From NCBI RefSeq assembly GCF_019134595.1, contig NZ_CP077771.1:1-64000 (forward strand): a DNA stretch of 64,000 nt, in the 5' to 3' direction. The notes beneath the pieces are model-generated. The model had not been told where the DNA came from. It did not search any database and was given only the letters and a program-made list of their open reading frames with translations. Source of the DNA: Pseudoalteromonas shioyasakiensis (GTDB lineage Bacteria; Pseudomonadota; Gammaproteobacteria; Enterobacterales; Alteromonadaceae). Shown here piece after piece: positions 10,208 through 18,995 of this stretch. The translations under genes were made by a program, and so were the position numbers. How positions within the stretch are numbered: position 1 is the stretch's first letter; the number at the start of each line of letters is the position of its first letter.

Positions 10208-11026
10208 ATGAAAACGTTTATCTTCACTTCGATACTACTTTTGTGTATTTGCCTACCTGCCCATAGTGAAACTCTCGATATTCAAGTTATGGCTGACTTT
10301 GTTCCGCAAGATGGTGGCAACCCTGAGAATGAGGCCACCACATTTTTGCTTGCTGCCGCAGCTGAATTAGGCGATGAAATCAGCCTACATTTTATACCAG
10401 CAAGCCGCTTAAGAGAGTGGCAGCAATTAAGAAAAATGAACAATGTTTGCTTGTACAATAAATTAAAAACCCCAGAGCGTGAGGCTAATGCCGTATTCAG
10501 CCAGTACCCAATAATGGCTTTTCCCCCTAATAAGCTAGTGGTATTTAATAAGCCCACCATTCCAGACGCCATTACCCTATTACAAGCTATCTATTACTAT
10601 GACTTAACAATAGGCGTCACTAAAGGGCGTTCATACTCAGAAGAGATTGATAAGTTTGTACGTTTAAATGATGAACACTTTTTTATACTCGATGGCGCAA
10701 CAAATGCACCAAGGCTCGGGCAAATGTTATTTCAAAATAAAATTGATGCCGTTTTAGAATACCAAACTGTATTTAGCAACCGTTACAAACGTTTCCCCGG
10801 TCTGAGTAGTATTCGTTATATCAGCCTTAAACCAGAAAAAGCCGCGGTGTTTGGTTATATTGCTTGTTCACCAACAGAGGTCGGCAAACAAGCTATCGCG
10901 CTGTTTGACAAAGCGCTTAAAACAGAAAAAGTACGCACTTTAATTAGTGAGCGCCTGATGGCGCTATTTCATGAAGGTGAAAACACGCAGATTGTAAATG
11001 CTTTCAATGCAGCTTTTGAACACTAA
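10208..11026 (+). CDS. Orphan periplasmic solute-binding protein (SBP family 3-like)
   Basis: 272-aa secreted protein with a signal peptide (residues 1-20, ending PAHSE). It resembles the amino-acid-type substrate-binding fold (SBP_bac_3), with IPASRLREWQQL near residue 67 and TIGVTKGRSYSEEI around 138-151. Many marine gammaproteobacteria carry such proteins without any ABC partner; none is present here. Its stop overlaps the convergent oxidoreductase stop by 4 bases (11023-11026). Ligand unknown; a sensory or vestigial role is possible. Confidence 0.7.
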   Translation: MKTFIFTSILLLCICLPAHSETLDIQVMADFVPQDGGNPENEATTFLLAAAAELGDEISLHFIPASRLREWQQLRKMNNVCLYNKLKTPEREANAVFSQYPIMAFPPNKLVVFNKPTIPDAITLLQAIYYYDLTIGVTKGRSYSEEIDKFVRLNDEHFFILDGATNAPRLGQMLFQNKIDAVLEYQTVFSNRYKRFPGLSSIRYISLKPEKAAVFGYIACSPTEVGKQAIALFDKALKTEKVRTLISERLMALFHEGENTQIVNAFNAAFEH

Positions 11027-11994
11027 GCCGATAAAATCTGCTCCATAACCCAGCTTGTATGTAGTGCGGTTTCACCGGTTGATGGGTGTGGTTGCTGGGC
11101 ATGAAAATAATTCACCATGTTTTCAACATGATATTGTTGAATATGCGCAGGGTTATCAATTACGAGCTGTTGTGTTCCCTTTGCGTTGTTAAGCACAATC
11201 GGCTTTTCATCAAATACACTAAAGCTAAGCTCGCCTTCACTGCCATAAATCATCACATCATCAAAACGATTAGATGAAGCAAAGTTCCAGCTCCCAGTGC
11301 CAGTAACACCAGATTGATGCTGCCAGTGTGCGGTTATGGCATCGAATGCAGAATATAAGCCTTGTTGATTAGCACATAAACCATGCACCTTTTTAAAATC
11401 ACCTAAAAGGTAAGCAAGTAAATCAAGGCCATGGCTGGCTAAATCGTCAAAGTAACCGCCTCGTGCTACTGTTTGATCGGTACGCCAATTATACTCTCCC
11501 GATAAATCAGGGGGATTCGGCGACTTACTTAAATGCCAACTAACATGACGAGGCTTACCAATGGCACCTTGCTCAAGTAACTGTTTAACGTGATTAAAGC
11601 GTGGTAATGAACGGCGATAATAGGCCACAAACAGCGGCAGATTAGCCTCTTTAAACGCTGCGACAATGTCGAGGCTGTCTTGATAACTTGGCGCCAGTGG
11701 TTTTTCAATACAACAAGGTTTACCTGCCGCAGCAACCTCAAGAGCATACGCTTTATGGCTATCTGGCGGCGTGGCAATATACACTGCATCAACACTGTTA
11801 TCGTTAATTAGTTCGCTTGGCGATGCGAACACCTTTGCAACATTATGGCGTTTAGCATAATCATGGGCTTTTTCTAGGTCGCGGCGTGTCACCCCAATAA
11901 GTTCAATACCTTCTGCTTGCTGATAAGCAGGGCCGCTTTTCACTTCGGTTACAGCACCACAGCCGATAATGGCAAATCGCATTGGCTTATTCAT
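11023..11994 (-). CDS. Gfo/Idh/MocA-family NAD(P) oxidoreductase
   Basis: 323-aa cytoplasmic dehydrogenase. The N-terminal Rossmann motif reads AIIGCGAVTE (residues 8-17), and CIEKPLAP carries the family EKP motif that positions the nicotinamide. The C-terminal half is the usual alpha/beta substrate domain. Substrates in the family are sugars, inositols or related alcohols, and cannot be named here. The start ATG at 11994 overlaps the stop of the upstream phosphotransferase gene as ATGA, so the two are translationally coupled and probably act in one pathway. Confidence 0.85.
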   Translation of the reverse strand: MNKPMRFAIIGCGAVTEVKSGPAYQQAEGIELIGVTRRDLEKAHDYAKRHNVAKVFASPSELINDNSVDAVYIATPPDSHKAYALEVAAAGKPCCIEKPLAPSYQDSLDIVAAFKEANLPLFVAYYRRSLPRFNHVKQLLEQGAIGKPRHVSWHLSKSPNPPDLSGEYNWRTDQTVARGGYFDDLASHGLDLLAYLLGDFKKVHGLCANQQGLYSAFDAITAHWQHQSGVTGTGSWNFASSNRFDDVMIYGSEGELSFSVFDEKPIVLNNAKGTQQLVIDNPAHIQQYHVENMVNYFHAQQPHPSTGETALHTSWVMEQILSA

Positions 11995-12944
11995 TGCAAA
12001 TCCTTTATTTTTAAGTACGTTACAAATTGCTGCTGCATGTAGCCATTTATTTTTGCATGATCAGGGCTCCAACCTGCTAAAAAGCGATAAAAATCGCTCC
12101 ATGCGTAACACCAAAGCGCTCGCCAACTGCTAACAACATGCGCTGGGTTTACATTCGGTTGATAACGTTTTAGTGCCTGTGTGAGGGTGTCAAAATAGCG
12201 ATTTAAATAATCATCTGCAACTGATTTTAATGCCGTATCATTTAAGCAACTGCCTAAAAAATACATGACATCAATAACCCCAACACCTTTGCCAACATAT
12301 TGAAAATCATAGCCAAGAACATGCTGGTTTTGTGGCGCAATCGCAAAATTGGCAAGCTTAGCATCACCATGAATTAATGTTTGGTAAGGTGACTCATTCA
12401 ACGCAGTATCAATAGCGTGTGCCTGCGCTTTTAAGCTTAAATCGCTCATGCGTTGTAGCTCATCAGGCCGCGTTGCTAAATGCCAATAACTACCTCGCGG
12501 CCAAAGGCCATCGGCAGAGCTTGCTAAATGAAAAGCATGAAAGTGTGCAAGCCAGTTTATAATTGCTTGAATGTCACTGTGTGTAGCACATGCTTGCTGG
12601 TAGCCAAGCGCACTGAAATCACTAAATAACAGCGCTTGCTTACTGCCCTCTTGTATTGCCTCAATACAGTGGATAGCCGCAGCTTCATGGGGTAATTGCT
12701 TAGCGTAATGCCTATACCAATTAAATTCGACTAAGTAAGATTGACGCTTTCTGGCAAGCGCAAAATCACTTTGTTTTATACGACTATGATTGATCTGACT
12801 AGGCACTTCAATCGCTTTAATTACCGCAGCAGCACCATTCATTTGGCAACGAATAATCTCACCGCATCCACTCCATACTGATGCAGCTTGCTGTAGCTCT
12901 GTAATATTTGAAAAGTGACAAGTAACGAATTGCCTAAGGTCCAT
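11991..12944 (-). CDS. Aminoglycoside-phosphotransferase-family small-molecule kinase
   Basis: 317-aa cytoplasmic kinase of the APH/choline-kinase fold. The catalytic loop is LIHGDAKLANFAI (Brenner motif HGDxxxxN), followed by GYDFQYVGKG, which holds the metal-binding Asp. Housekeeping relatives phosphorylate sugars, choline or similar alcohols; nothing suggests antibiotic resistance. It is coupled by a 4-base overlap to a Gfo/Idh/MocA dehydrogenase, consistent with a small catabolic or salvage route for a polyol or sugar. Confidence 0.8.
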   Translation of the reverse strand: MDLRQFVTCHFSNITELQQAASVWSGCGEIIRCQMNGAAAVIKAIEVPSQINHSRIKQSDFALARKRQSYLVEFNWYRHYAKQLPHEAAAIHCIEAIQEGSKQALLFSDFSALGYQQACATHSDIQAIINWLAHFHAFHLASSADGLWPRGSYWHLATRPDELQRMSDLSLKAQAHAIDTALNESPYQTLIHGDAKLANFAIAPQNQHVLGYDFQYVGKGVGVIDVMYFLGSCLNDTALKSVADDYLNRYFDTLTQALKRYQPNVNPAHVVSSWRALWCYAWSDFYRFLAGWSPDHAKINGYMQQQFVTYLKIKDLQ

Positions 12945-13021
12945 AGTACTCTATGATTTAGAAAAATAGATGGCAATGGTAGGTGATATTAGCTATTGGC
13001 ACAACGGCCTATAGGCAATAA

Positions 13022-13046
13022 AAAACCCGTGCTTAGCACGGGTTTT
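13022..13046 (-). terminator. Rho-independent terminator after fadE
   Basis: 11-bp stem AAAACCCGTGC/GCACGGGTTTT with a 3-base loop; it gives a T-run on both strands. It lies 44 bases past the fadE stop, before the phosphotransferase promoter region. Confidence 0.85.
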
Positions 13047-13089
13047 CGAAGATAAAGTCCTAATACTGCTCAGGACTTGCATTGTTGAA

Positions 13090-15345
13090 TTACTCGTTTA
13101 CCACACTTTTAAGTGGGTTTACTGGCTTTGCATTGTCATCCAGTAAGTTCATATCAAAGTCGAACTCATCAACACGAATCGCTTTTTCACGTTTCTTGTT
13201 GTAGTCAATCAGTTTTGCATATTCTTCTTCGTTGATAACACTTGCAACAAGTGCATTATCAAGTGTTTCTGCAAAACGAACGCCCGGCTTAATAGTTTTA
13301 GCACGCAGTGCTTTTTTAACTTTCTTAAGTAAATCAAGGCAAGCCATTTTCGCTTTGTACGCTTGCTCATTGATGTAATGACCATCACCTTCAATTGGGT
13401 TAACCAAGTGAGTGATTTGTGCTTTAAATGCGGTATCCATTTGTGCTTGAGTCGCAAGTTCACGGATTAAATCATCGCTGATCTTAGGCATTTTCATTGA
13501 GTAGTTCACAGTAATAAAACGCATAAACTTACGAGTACCACTTGCAGGGAAGTTATCTAGGAACTTATGTAATGCTTCTTCAGCGCTTTGTAGTGCAAAG
13601 CGAGTCGCATAGTGGAAGTAAGGCGCAGCTTGCTCACGTTCACTGCTTGCTACTTTTTGCTCGTAGTATTTAATTGATGCCATCGCCGCATACAAGAAGC
13701 TCATTACGTCACCTAAACGTGCAGATAACATTTCTGCTTGCTTAAGTTTACCGCCAAGTACCAATAACGAGAAGTCAGCGTAAACTGCAAGTTTTGCAGA
13801 TAGTTTGTGCGCTGCTTTTTCGTATTCACGTACTTCTGGTAGTGACGATTTAGCACCAGCAGTAAACGGTAACACACCTAAACGGAAAGCACGTAAGCTG
13901 TTAGCTACGCTGTAGCCTACTGTTTTACGTAGAATGCTGTTGAATTCTTTATCTGCATTTTTATCTTCGCTATGGATAGACTCAACCATAGATTGCAGGT
14001 AAGGGTGACAACGCATTACACCTTGACCAAAAATCATCAGGTTACGAGTAAGAATGTTTGCACCTTCAACCGTGATTGCGATTGGTTGTGCAACATAACC
14101 ACTTGCTAATGTATTTTGCGGACCATTTTGAATTGCTTTACCTGCTTGAATATCCATTGCTGAATCAAGCACGTTACGACCAATTTCTGTCATGTGGTAT
14201 TTAGCAATCGCAGTAACTACAGATGGTTTTAAGCCCATGCCTAAACCTTCTGTTGTTAATACACGCATTGCTTCTTGAAGGTAAGTTTTACCTGCGATAT
14301 CAGCAAGCTTCTCTTGAATACCTTCGAATTGACCAATCGCCAGACCAAACTGCTCACGTACTGCAGCGTACTCAGAAGCACCTTTGAATGCCACTTGTGA
14401 TGAGCTAACACCTAGTGCCGGTAACGAGATGCCACGGCCTGCACCTAAACAGCTAACCAGCATTTGCCAGCCACGACCGATGTTCTTTTGGCCACCAATG
14501 ATGAAGTCCATTGGTACAAATACTTTTTCACCGCGAGTCGTACCGTTGTAAAAACGGATGCCCATAGGATCATGACGGTTACCAAGTTCAACACCTGGGT
14601 GATCTTTAGGAATAAGCGCACAGGTAATACCTAGGTTTTCTTTGCCGCCTAGTAAGCCATCAGGGTCAACTACTTTAAATGCTAAACCTAATACTGTCGC
14701 AATTGGTGCAAGTGTGATGTAGCGTTTGTCCCAGGTAATTTCTAAACCTAACACTTCTTCGCCATTGAACTGACCACGTTTAACAACACCGATATCTGGA
14801 ATACCACCCGCATCAGAACCCGCTTCTGGGCTAGTTAGTGCGAAACATGGGATATCACGACCATTTGCAAGGCGTGGTAAGTAGTGATCTTGTTGCTCTT
14901 TAGTACCAAAGTGCAGTAATAGCTCACCTGGGCCTAATGAGTTAGGAACCATCACGGTTACTGCAACCGCAGAACTCTTAGTCGCGATTGTCGCAACAAT
15001 TGTTGAGTTTGCATAAGGGCTGAATTCTAAACCGCCGAATGATTTAGGAATGATAAGCGAGAAAAAACGCTCTTTTTTCAAGAAATCAAGAATGTAATCA
15101 GGAAGATGAACACCGTTTTGAATTTCAGAATCATCAATCATTGATAATAATTCTTTCACTGGGCCATCTAAGAATGCTTGCTCTTCAGCGCTCAGCTTAG
15201 CTGCTGGCACGTCACGAAGTGCATCGAAATCAGGTTTACCTTGGTAGATTGAACCTTCTAACCAAACATCACCCGCATCTAAAGCTTCTTGTTCTGTAAT
15301 TGAAATACTAGGTAATACTTTTTTTAATTTTGTACGTAAGCTCAT
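13090..15345 (-). CDS. fadE: Acyl-CoA dehydrogenase, FadE type
   Basis: 751-aa enzyme for the first step of fatty-acid beta-oxidation, making trans-2-enoyl-CoA with FAD. An N-terminal dehydrogenase half holds the FAD/substrate segments ALTSPEAGSDAGGIPD and REQFGLAIGQFEGIQEKLAD, and VEGANILTRNLMIFGQG lies near the active-site Glu. A C-terminal ~280-residue extension is characteristic of FadE (DUF1974). E. coli FadE is 814 aa; the difference is a shorter N terminus without the membrane helix. A FadR-like palindrome lies 61-77 bases upstream (15406-15422), suggesting repression relieved by long-chain acyl-CoA. Confidence 0.93.
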   Translation of the reverse strand: MSLRTKLKKVLPSISITEQEALDAGDVWLEGSIYQGKPDFDALRDVPAAKLSAEEQAFLDGPVKELLSMIDDSEIQNGVHLPDYILDFLKKERFFSLIIPKSFGGLEFSPYANSTIVATIATKSSAVAVTVMVPNSLGPGELLLHFGTKEQQDHYLPRLANGRDIPCFALTSPEAGSDAGGIPDIGVVKRGQFNGEEVLGLEITWDKRYITLAPIATVLGLAFKVVDPDGLLGGKENLGITCALIPKDHPGVELGNRHDPMGIRFYNGTTRGEKVFVPMDFIIGGQKNIGRGWQMLVSCLGAGRGISLPALGVSSSQVAFKGASEYAAVREQFGLAIGQFEGIQEKLADIAGKTYLQEAMRVLTTEGLGMGLKPSVVTAIAKYHMTEIGRNVLDSAMDIQAGKAIQNGPQNTLASGYVAQPIAITVEGANILTRNLMIFGQGVMRCHPYLQSMVESIHSEDKNADKEFNSILRKTVGYSVANSLRAFRLGVLPFTAGAKSSLPEVREYEKAAHKLSAKLAVYADFSLLVLGGKLKQAEMLSARLGDVMSFLYAAMASIKYYEQKVASSEREQAAPYFHYATRFALQSAEEALHKFLDNFPASGTRKFMRFITVNYSMKMPKISDDLIRELATQAQMDTAFKAQITHLVNPIEGDGHYINEQAYKAKMACLDLLKKVKKALRAKTIKPGVRFAETLDNALVASVINEEEYAKLIDYNKKREKAIRVDEFDFDMNLLDDNAKPVNPLKSVVNE

Positions 15346-15405
15346 AATAAACTCATCCGACCAGATAGTAATACCTACATTACGTCATAAAACGAGCAAT
15401 AGATC

Positions 15406-15422
15406 AATTGGTCCAACCAGTT
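15406..15422 (-). promoter_or_regulatory. Candidate FadR operator upstream of fadE
   Basis: AATTGGTCCAACCAGTT is an imperfect palindrome with the TGGTC/ACCA core of FadR operators; E. coli fadB has ATCTGGTACGACCAGAT. Its position upstream of fadE fits repression or promoter overlap. The identification rests on recalled consensus, with no fadR gene in the window. Confidence 0.6.
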
Positions 15423-15550
15423 TTTTTAACATTTTTTTATATTTATTTTTTCTTTGCACGCTAAGCACTTGAATACAATGGGTTTACACGTGTACGCTCA
15501 AACGCCATTTTTTATCCCGAAATGGTTAACAACTAAAGGCTGAAAACAAA

Positions 15551-15574
15551 AAGCCCAACTAAAAAGTTGGGCTT
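15551..15574 (-). terminator. Rho-independent terminator after the phospholipase D gene
   Basis: 10-bp stem AAGCCCAACT/AGTTGGGCTT with an AAAA loop, 24 bases after the stop; on the minus strand it is followed by TTTGTTTT. Confidence 0.85.
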
Positions 15575-15598
15575 AGGTATAAATACTGAAGGAATGGC

Positions 15599-17131
15599 TT
15601 ATAGCTCATCTTCGATAGGGAATAACGAAATAAACCACACTTGAAAGCGTCGCCACGAAGACGTTTGTGGTTCTTCATCAAACTGCTCATTACTCACGGT
15701 ATCGAGCCAAACTAAGTCATTATCTTTAAGCTCAACTTTCCAGGCATATTCAGGCATTTGCGTATCAACCCAATGGGCCAAAAAGCGGCTAAGCTTTTCG
15801 CTTTCGATTAAAACGCCCATCTCGGTATTTAAATCAAGCGAGCGAGGGTCGAGGTTCATGGTGCCCACAAAAATCTTTTCATCATCAAAGGTCATGGTTT
15901 TTGCGTGTAAACTTGCTTGTGATGACCCGGTTACTTTACGCCCCGCTTTGCGCTTAATGGCCATTAAGTCACTGGGTTTTAACTCCCACAGCTTAACCCC
16001 ACCTTGAACGAGATCTTCTCGGTACTTTTTATAACCAGCATGCACCGCAGATACATCGGTAGCAGCTAAAGAATTAGTCAGTACAGTGACATCAACGCCC
16101 TGCTTTGCCCAATTGGTCAGTAATTTAACGCCCTGCTCACGAGGAATAAAATACGGCGACACAATTATTGCTTTTTGTTTCGGTTCGCCCATTTCTTTAA
16201 ACAACATTGGCGACATATTGGCCGATTTTTCACTGACGTCGTTCATCACCTTATCGGGGTGATCATAAAACAACACAGACTTTTGCCAATCGAATTCTAT
16301 TTCATCGTGCAACAAGCGTTTTACAAAGGCGCTTTCGCGTAACTGCTCAACGTAATTACTCTGCTGATTTTGCTCAACATAGGTCGATAAGGTTTTAGTG
16401 ATATCAATAAGTGATTGCTCATCACGTTTACCGTGCAAGTCTTCAACAGGGTAAGACAGCTGATGGTTCCAATATAAATCAAATGCTTTTGATGCCTCTG
16501 GCACAATCTCGCCAACACTCATAACATCTAAATCAATAAATTCAGAATGATCTTCAGCCGAGAAATACGCATTACCTATGTTTCGCCCACCGGTGATAAA
16601 AATCCGATTATCAACGATAAAGCTCTTGTTATGCATGCGTCTTGAAAGCTGGCTAAAGTTAGTAACAAAACCAAGCGCTCTAAAACGACGGTTAGGAAAT
16701 GGATTAAATAATCGAACTTCAATATTAGGGTGAACAGCCAGTGCAGCTAAATCAAGCTCACTGTCGGCTTGCGATAAGTCATCAAGCAACAAGCGAACTC
16801 TTACTCCCCTATCTGCGGCTTTTAATAAAAAGGCCGTAAATAAAATGGTGGTTTGCTGCCTGTGGTATAAATAGTACTGCACATCAATGGTGTGCTCTGC
16901 AGAATCAATGAGTGCTAACCTAGCTACAAAGGCATCGACCCCATCTGCTAAAGGATAAAACCCTGATAACCCAGGATGATTATTACCCACTGCATCTCCT
17001 ATGGTACTGGGTGTATCCGCTGCAATGGCATAGCTTGGTTGAATGGACTCTCGTGAAGGTAACTGCGCACAGCCCGCGGTGATTAAAATGAGTACTGCAC
17101 AAAAAAGTGATTTTGAAGAGTCTATTATCAT
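15599..17131 (-). CDS. Phospholipase D-family lipoprotein (cardiolipin synthase-like)
   Basis: 510-aa predicted lipoprotein: the signal peptide ends in the lipobox LITAGC with Cys21. Two HxK(x)4D motifs of the PLD superfamily are present, HNKSFIVDNRIF near residue 170 and HAKTMTFDDEKIF near residue 409, each followed by the usual GG/GTxN segment. Such proteins hydrolyse or transfer phosphodiester bonds of phospholipids; cardiolipin synthase C-like enzymes are the nearest known type, but a periplasmic nuclease or lipase is also possible. Monocistronic, with its own terminator. Confidence 0.82.
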   Translation of the reverse strand: MIIDSSKSLFCAVLILITAGCAQLPSRESIQPSYAIAADTPSTIGDAVGNNHPGLSGFYPLADGVDAFVARLALIDSAEHTIDVQYYLYHRQQTTILFTAFLLKAADRGVRVRLLLDDLSQADSELDLAALAVHPNIEVRLFNPFPNRRFRALGFVTNFSQLSRRMHNKSFIVDNRIFITGGRNIGNAYFSAEDHSEFIDLDVMSVGEIVPEASKAFDLYWNHQLSYPVEDLHGKRDEQSLIDITKTLSTYVEQNQQSNYVEQLRESAFVKRLLHDEIEFDWQKSVLFYDHPDKVMNDVSEKSANMSPMLFKEMGEPKQKAIIVSPYFIPREQGVKLLTNWAKQGVDVTVLTNSLAATDVSAVHAGYKKYREDLVQGGVKLWELKPSDLMAIKRKAGRKVTGSSQASLHAKTMTFDDEKIFVGTMNLDPRSLDLNTEMGVLIESEKLSRFLAHWVDTQMPEYAWKVELKDNDLVWLDTVSNEQFDEEPQTSSWRRFQVWFISLFPIEDEL

Positions 17132-17289
17132 GGCTTCCTACCAATGACCGTGTGATACACGTATCTGCTTTGTTATAACCCTAATAAATGAAGGGGTTAA
17201 AAGCAAATAAAAACTCGTAAGTATGGGGATTAATTAGAATAATTAAACAAAGGAAAAATTGTTAAGCACGCATGCTTAAGAGCAAGTAA

Positions 17290-17484
17290 TTACGCTACTT
17301 GCTCAGTGATATCTGCAATTTCGATCAGTTTGCGATTAAGAATTTTTTTACAACAACCACAACACTTACCGCACTGGCTACCCACTTGCAGTTCTTTTGA
17401 TAACTCACGCATTGTCATAGCGCCATCATCAATTGTTTGTTCGATTTTTTTATCAGTCACACCATGACATAAACAGATATACAT
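17290..17484 (-). CDS. bfd: Bacterioferritin-associated ferredoxin
   Basis: 64-aa [2Fe-2S] ferredoxin. The cluster ligands appear as Cys4 and Cys6 (CLCHGVT) and CGKC (Cys38, Cys41); two further cysteines (CGCC) follow. Bfd reduces the iron core of bacterioferritin to release Fe(II), and is usually induced in iron starvation. No bfr gene is adjacent. A weak Fur-like palindrome overlaps the start region. Length matches E. coli Bfd (64 aa). Confidence 0.92.
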   Translation of the reverse strand: MYICLCHGVTDKKIEQTIDDGAMTMRELSKELQVGSQCGKCCGCCKKILNRKLIEIADITEQVA

Positions 17485-17824
17485 GAATGCAAACCACTCT
17501 CATTTCTCTTGATGGTCAGCATATTAATCTAAACGGTAATAGTTCGCAATAGTGTTATAGGCAATATTTGCATAACTTTTATACCAAAATTTCCTAAATG
17601 GCACACAACTAAAAATTTTCCCTTATGATTTGGGTAGTTAGTTAAAGGCGGGTAAAGAAAAAATTTTTAACTTTTTTGAGGGGTGGTTAGTGTTGCAGTT
17701 GAAAGAAAAAGAGGGACTGGCTTAAATACAGAGCATTGGGCGATGTAAAAACTGAGAAGTCCACAGTTACTTTTTAGTTCAGATATTTATTGCCAATAAG
17801 CGTTACTTCATCCGTGAATCCCCG
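17485..17824. other. Intergenic region without a recognisable gene
   Basis: About 340 bases, AT-rich, between bfd and a small plus-strand gene. It should hold both promoters. A very short reading frame (GTG at 17691, 11 codons, after GAGGGGTGG) is visible but not convincing. No terminator, tRNA or repeat is seen. Confidence 0.5.
17488..17502 (-). promoter_or_regulatory. Weak candidate Fur box at the bfd start
   Basis: On the minus strand TGAGAGTGGTTTGCA matches about nine of fourteen positions of the TGATAATnATTATCA Fur core, just upstream of the bfd ATG. Known Fur control of bfd supports it, but the match is poor. Confidence 0.25.
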
Positions 17825-18163
17825 TTGTGCGAAATTAAAATAAACCAAGAACAGGTTTACCTGCCTGCACTTTTATTCGATGACAGAAAACCACGAACAA
17901 TTAAAAGAGAAGATTTACTTAATGTTGAGGCCATATGGAATTTTACACGCACCAAAAGCGGCTACGATATTAACGATCCACAACCTAGGCGTGCCTATCT
18001 ATTTTCTGTTATTTTTAAAACTCGCTATGGTGATTCAATTCCTTTAAATGACTGGAGCTTAGAACATCCTGAGCTCTTCAAGACACTTGTTGAGTATGAT
18101 TACCCAGTCACTATGATCAGAACAGCCAAACGCGGGTCACCGATAACAGTTCACATAAAATAG
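17825..18163 (+). CDS. Small uncharacterised protein, start uncertain
   Basis: About 112 aa, soluble, not recognised. The alternation of short strands and the DWSLEHPELFKTLVEYDYP ending loosely recall bacterial PH-like domain proteins; this is only an impression. There is no ATG: the listed start is TTG at 17825, and the frame stays open upstream to a TGA at 17753, so an upstream non-ATG start (for instance ATT at 17789) or loss of the original 5' end is possible. No clear ribosome site. Its neighbours give no functional hint. Confidence 0.5.
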   Translation: MCEIKINQEQVYLPALLFDDRKPRTIKREDLLNVEAIWNFTRTKSGYDINDPQPRRAYLFSVIFKTRYGDSIPLNDWSLEHPELFKTLVEYDYPVTMIRTAKRGSPITVHIK

Positions 18164-18280
18164 TTCTTCCTATTTACCTTTATATGTACTCTCATCTACT
18201 CACTTATAAAGTATGTAATTTAGCGGACTTATAAATATGCAATTGGCAAAGCAACTGCGAGCAAGCGCTTTGCCTTAAAC

Positions 18281-18697
18281 TTAGGCTTTATTGTTAAACA
18301 GCATACCAGAGTGATTACTAGAAGTAGGAGCAAACAAAGAGTTTATCATCGTAGAAACATTACTTTTTACGGCAAGCTGGACTGCATTTATTTCTTCATC
18401 AAGTTGTTTATTAAGCTCTAGTAACTCACTTTCTCGTTGCTCTGGAGCTAGGTCTTTATTACTTTTTAAACTATTAATCTTATTTTGTAATTCCTTTATT
18501 TTTACTACTAGCTCTTGCTGTGTTTGTGATGTCTTTGATTGAGCTTCTGCTTGTGGATCAGAATCAACGCCCGCTTCTTGTTGTTTAGAGCCTTGAAGGT
18601 TTGTTGCTTTTTCACTTGCTGGTTTTAGCTCATTTTTATTTTGCTGATCTAATAATGGCTCTTTTAGGAATGAGGATGTGTACGAAGTTAGCTGCAT
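18281..18697 (-). CDS. Small coiled-coil protein, FlxA-like
   Basis: 138-aa hydrophilic protein. Residues ~60-115 form a predicted coiled coil (VKIKELQNKINSLKSNKD and ELLELNKQLDEEINAVQ), resembling FlxA-like proteins of unknown function. The N terminus is rich in Gln, Ser and Lys and probably disordered. ATG at 18697 is chosen because AGGAAA precedes it; the frame extends 22 codons further upstream without such a site. No signal peptide or neighbours of known function. Confidence 0.6.
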   Translation of the reverse strand: MQLTSYTSSFLKEPLLDQQNKNELKPASEKATNLQGSKQQEAGVDSDPQAEAQSKTSQTQQELVVKIKELQNKINSLKSNKDLAPEQRESELLELNKQLDEEINAVQLAVKSNVSTMINSLFAPTSSNHSGMLFNNKA

Positions 18698-18995
18698 AGT
18701 TTTCCTATCGTTAATTTTTTGACGTTTAGCTATAAACCTTTTGAAAGCAAAATAGATGCACAATCCGTACCCATTTAAAATCCAAAACTTTTTATGTTGC
18801 TAAGCATGTATGCTCCTTTAAAGTTAGCGATATTAAACTTTAACTATTAATCCCCTCTTTCAACAAACCAATACTAAAGAACCAGCTTTTAACTTTTAAA
18901 TAACCTTTTGTGATCTCTTTTTAAACACCTGCCGTAAGCCTTATTGAAATGGACACGTCGTAACGTCCGAACATACAAAGATATAAGGAAGAACG

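Noticed and set aside
11991..12944. Aminoglycoside resistance gene
   Set aside because: The fold is APH-like, but its coupling to a dehydrogenase and core location suggest metabolic use; no mobile element is near.
17691..17726. 11-codon leader-like frame after GAGGGGTGG
   Set aside because: Too short, no attenuator structure after it, and no related downstream gene.
18900..18995. Possible ECF sigma promoter (GGACACG, CGTCCGAAC) before the CHRD gene
   Set aside because: No consensus fits both elements with normal spacing.
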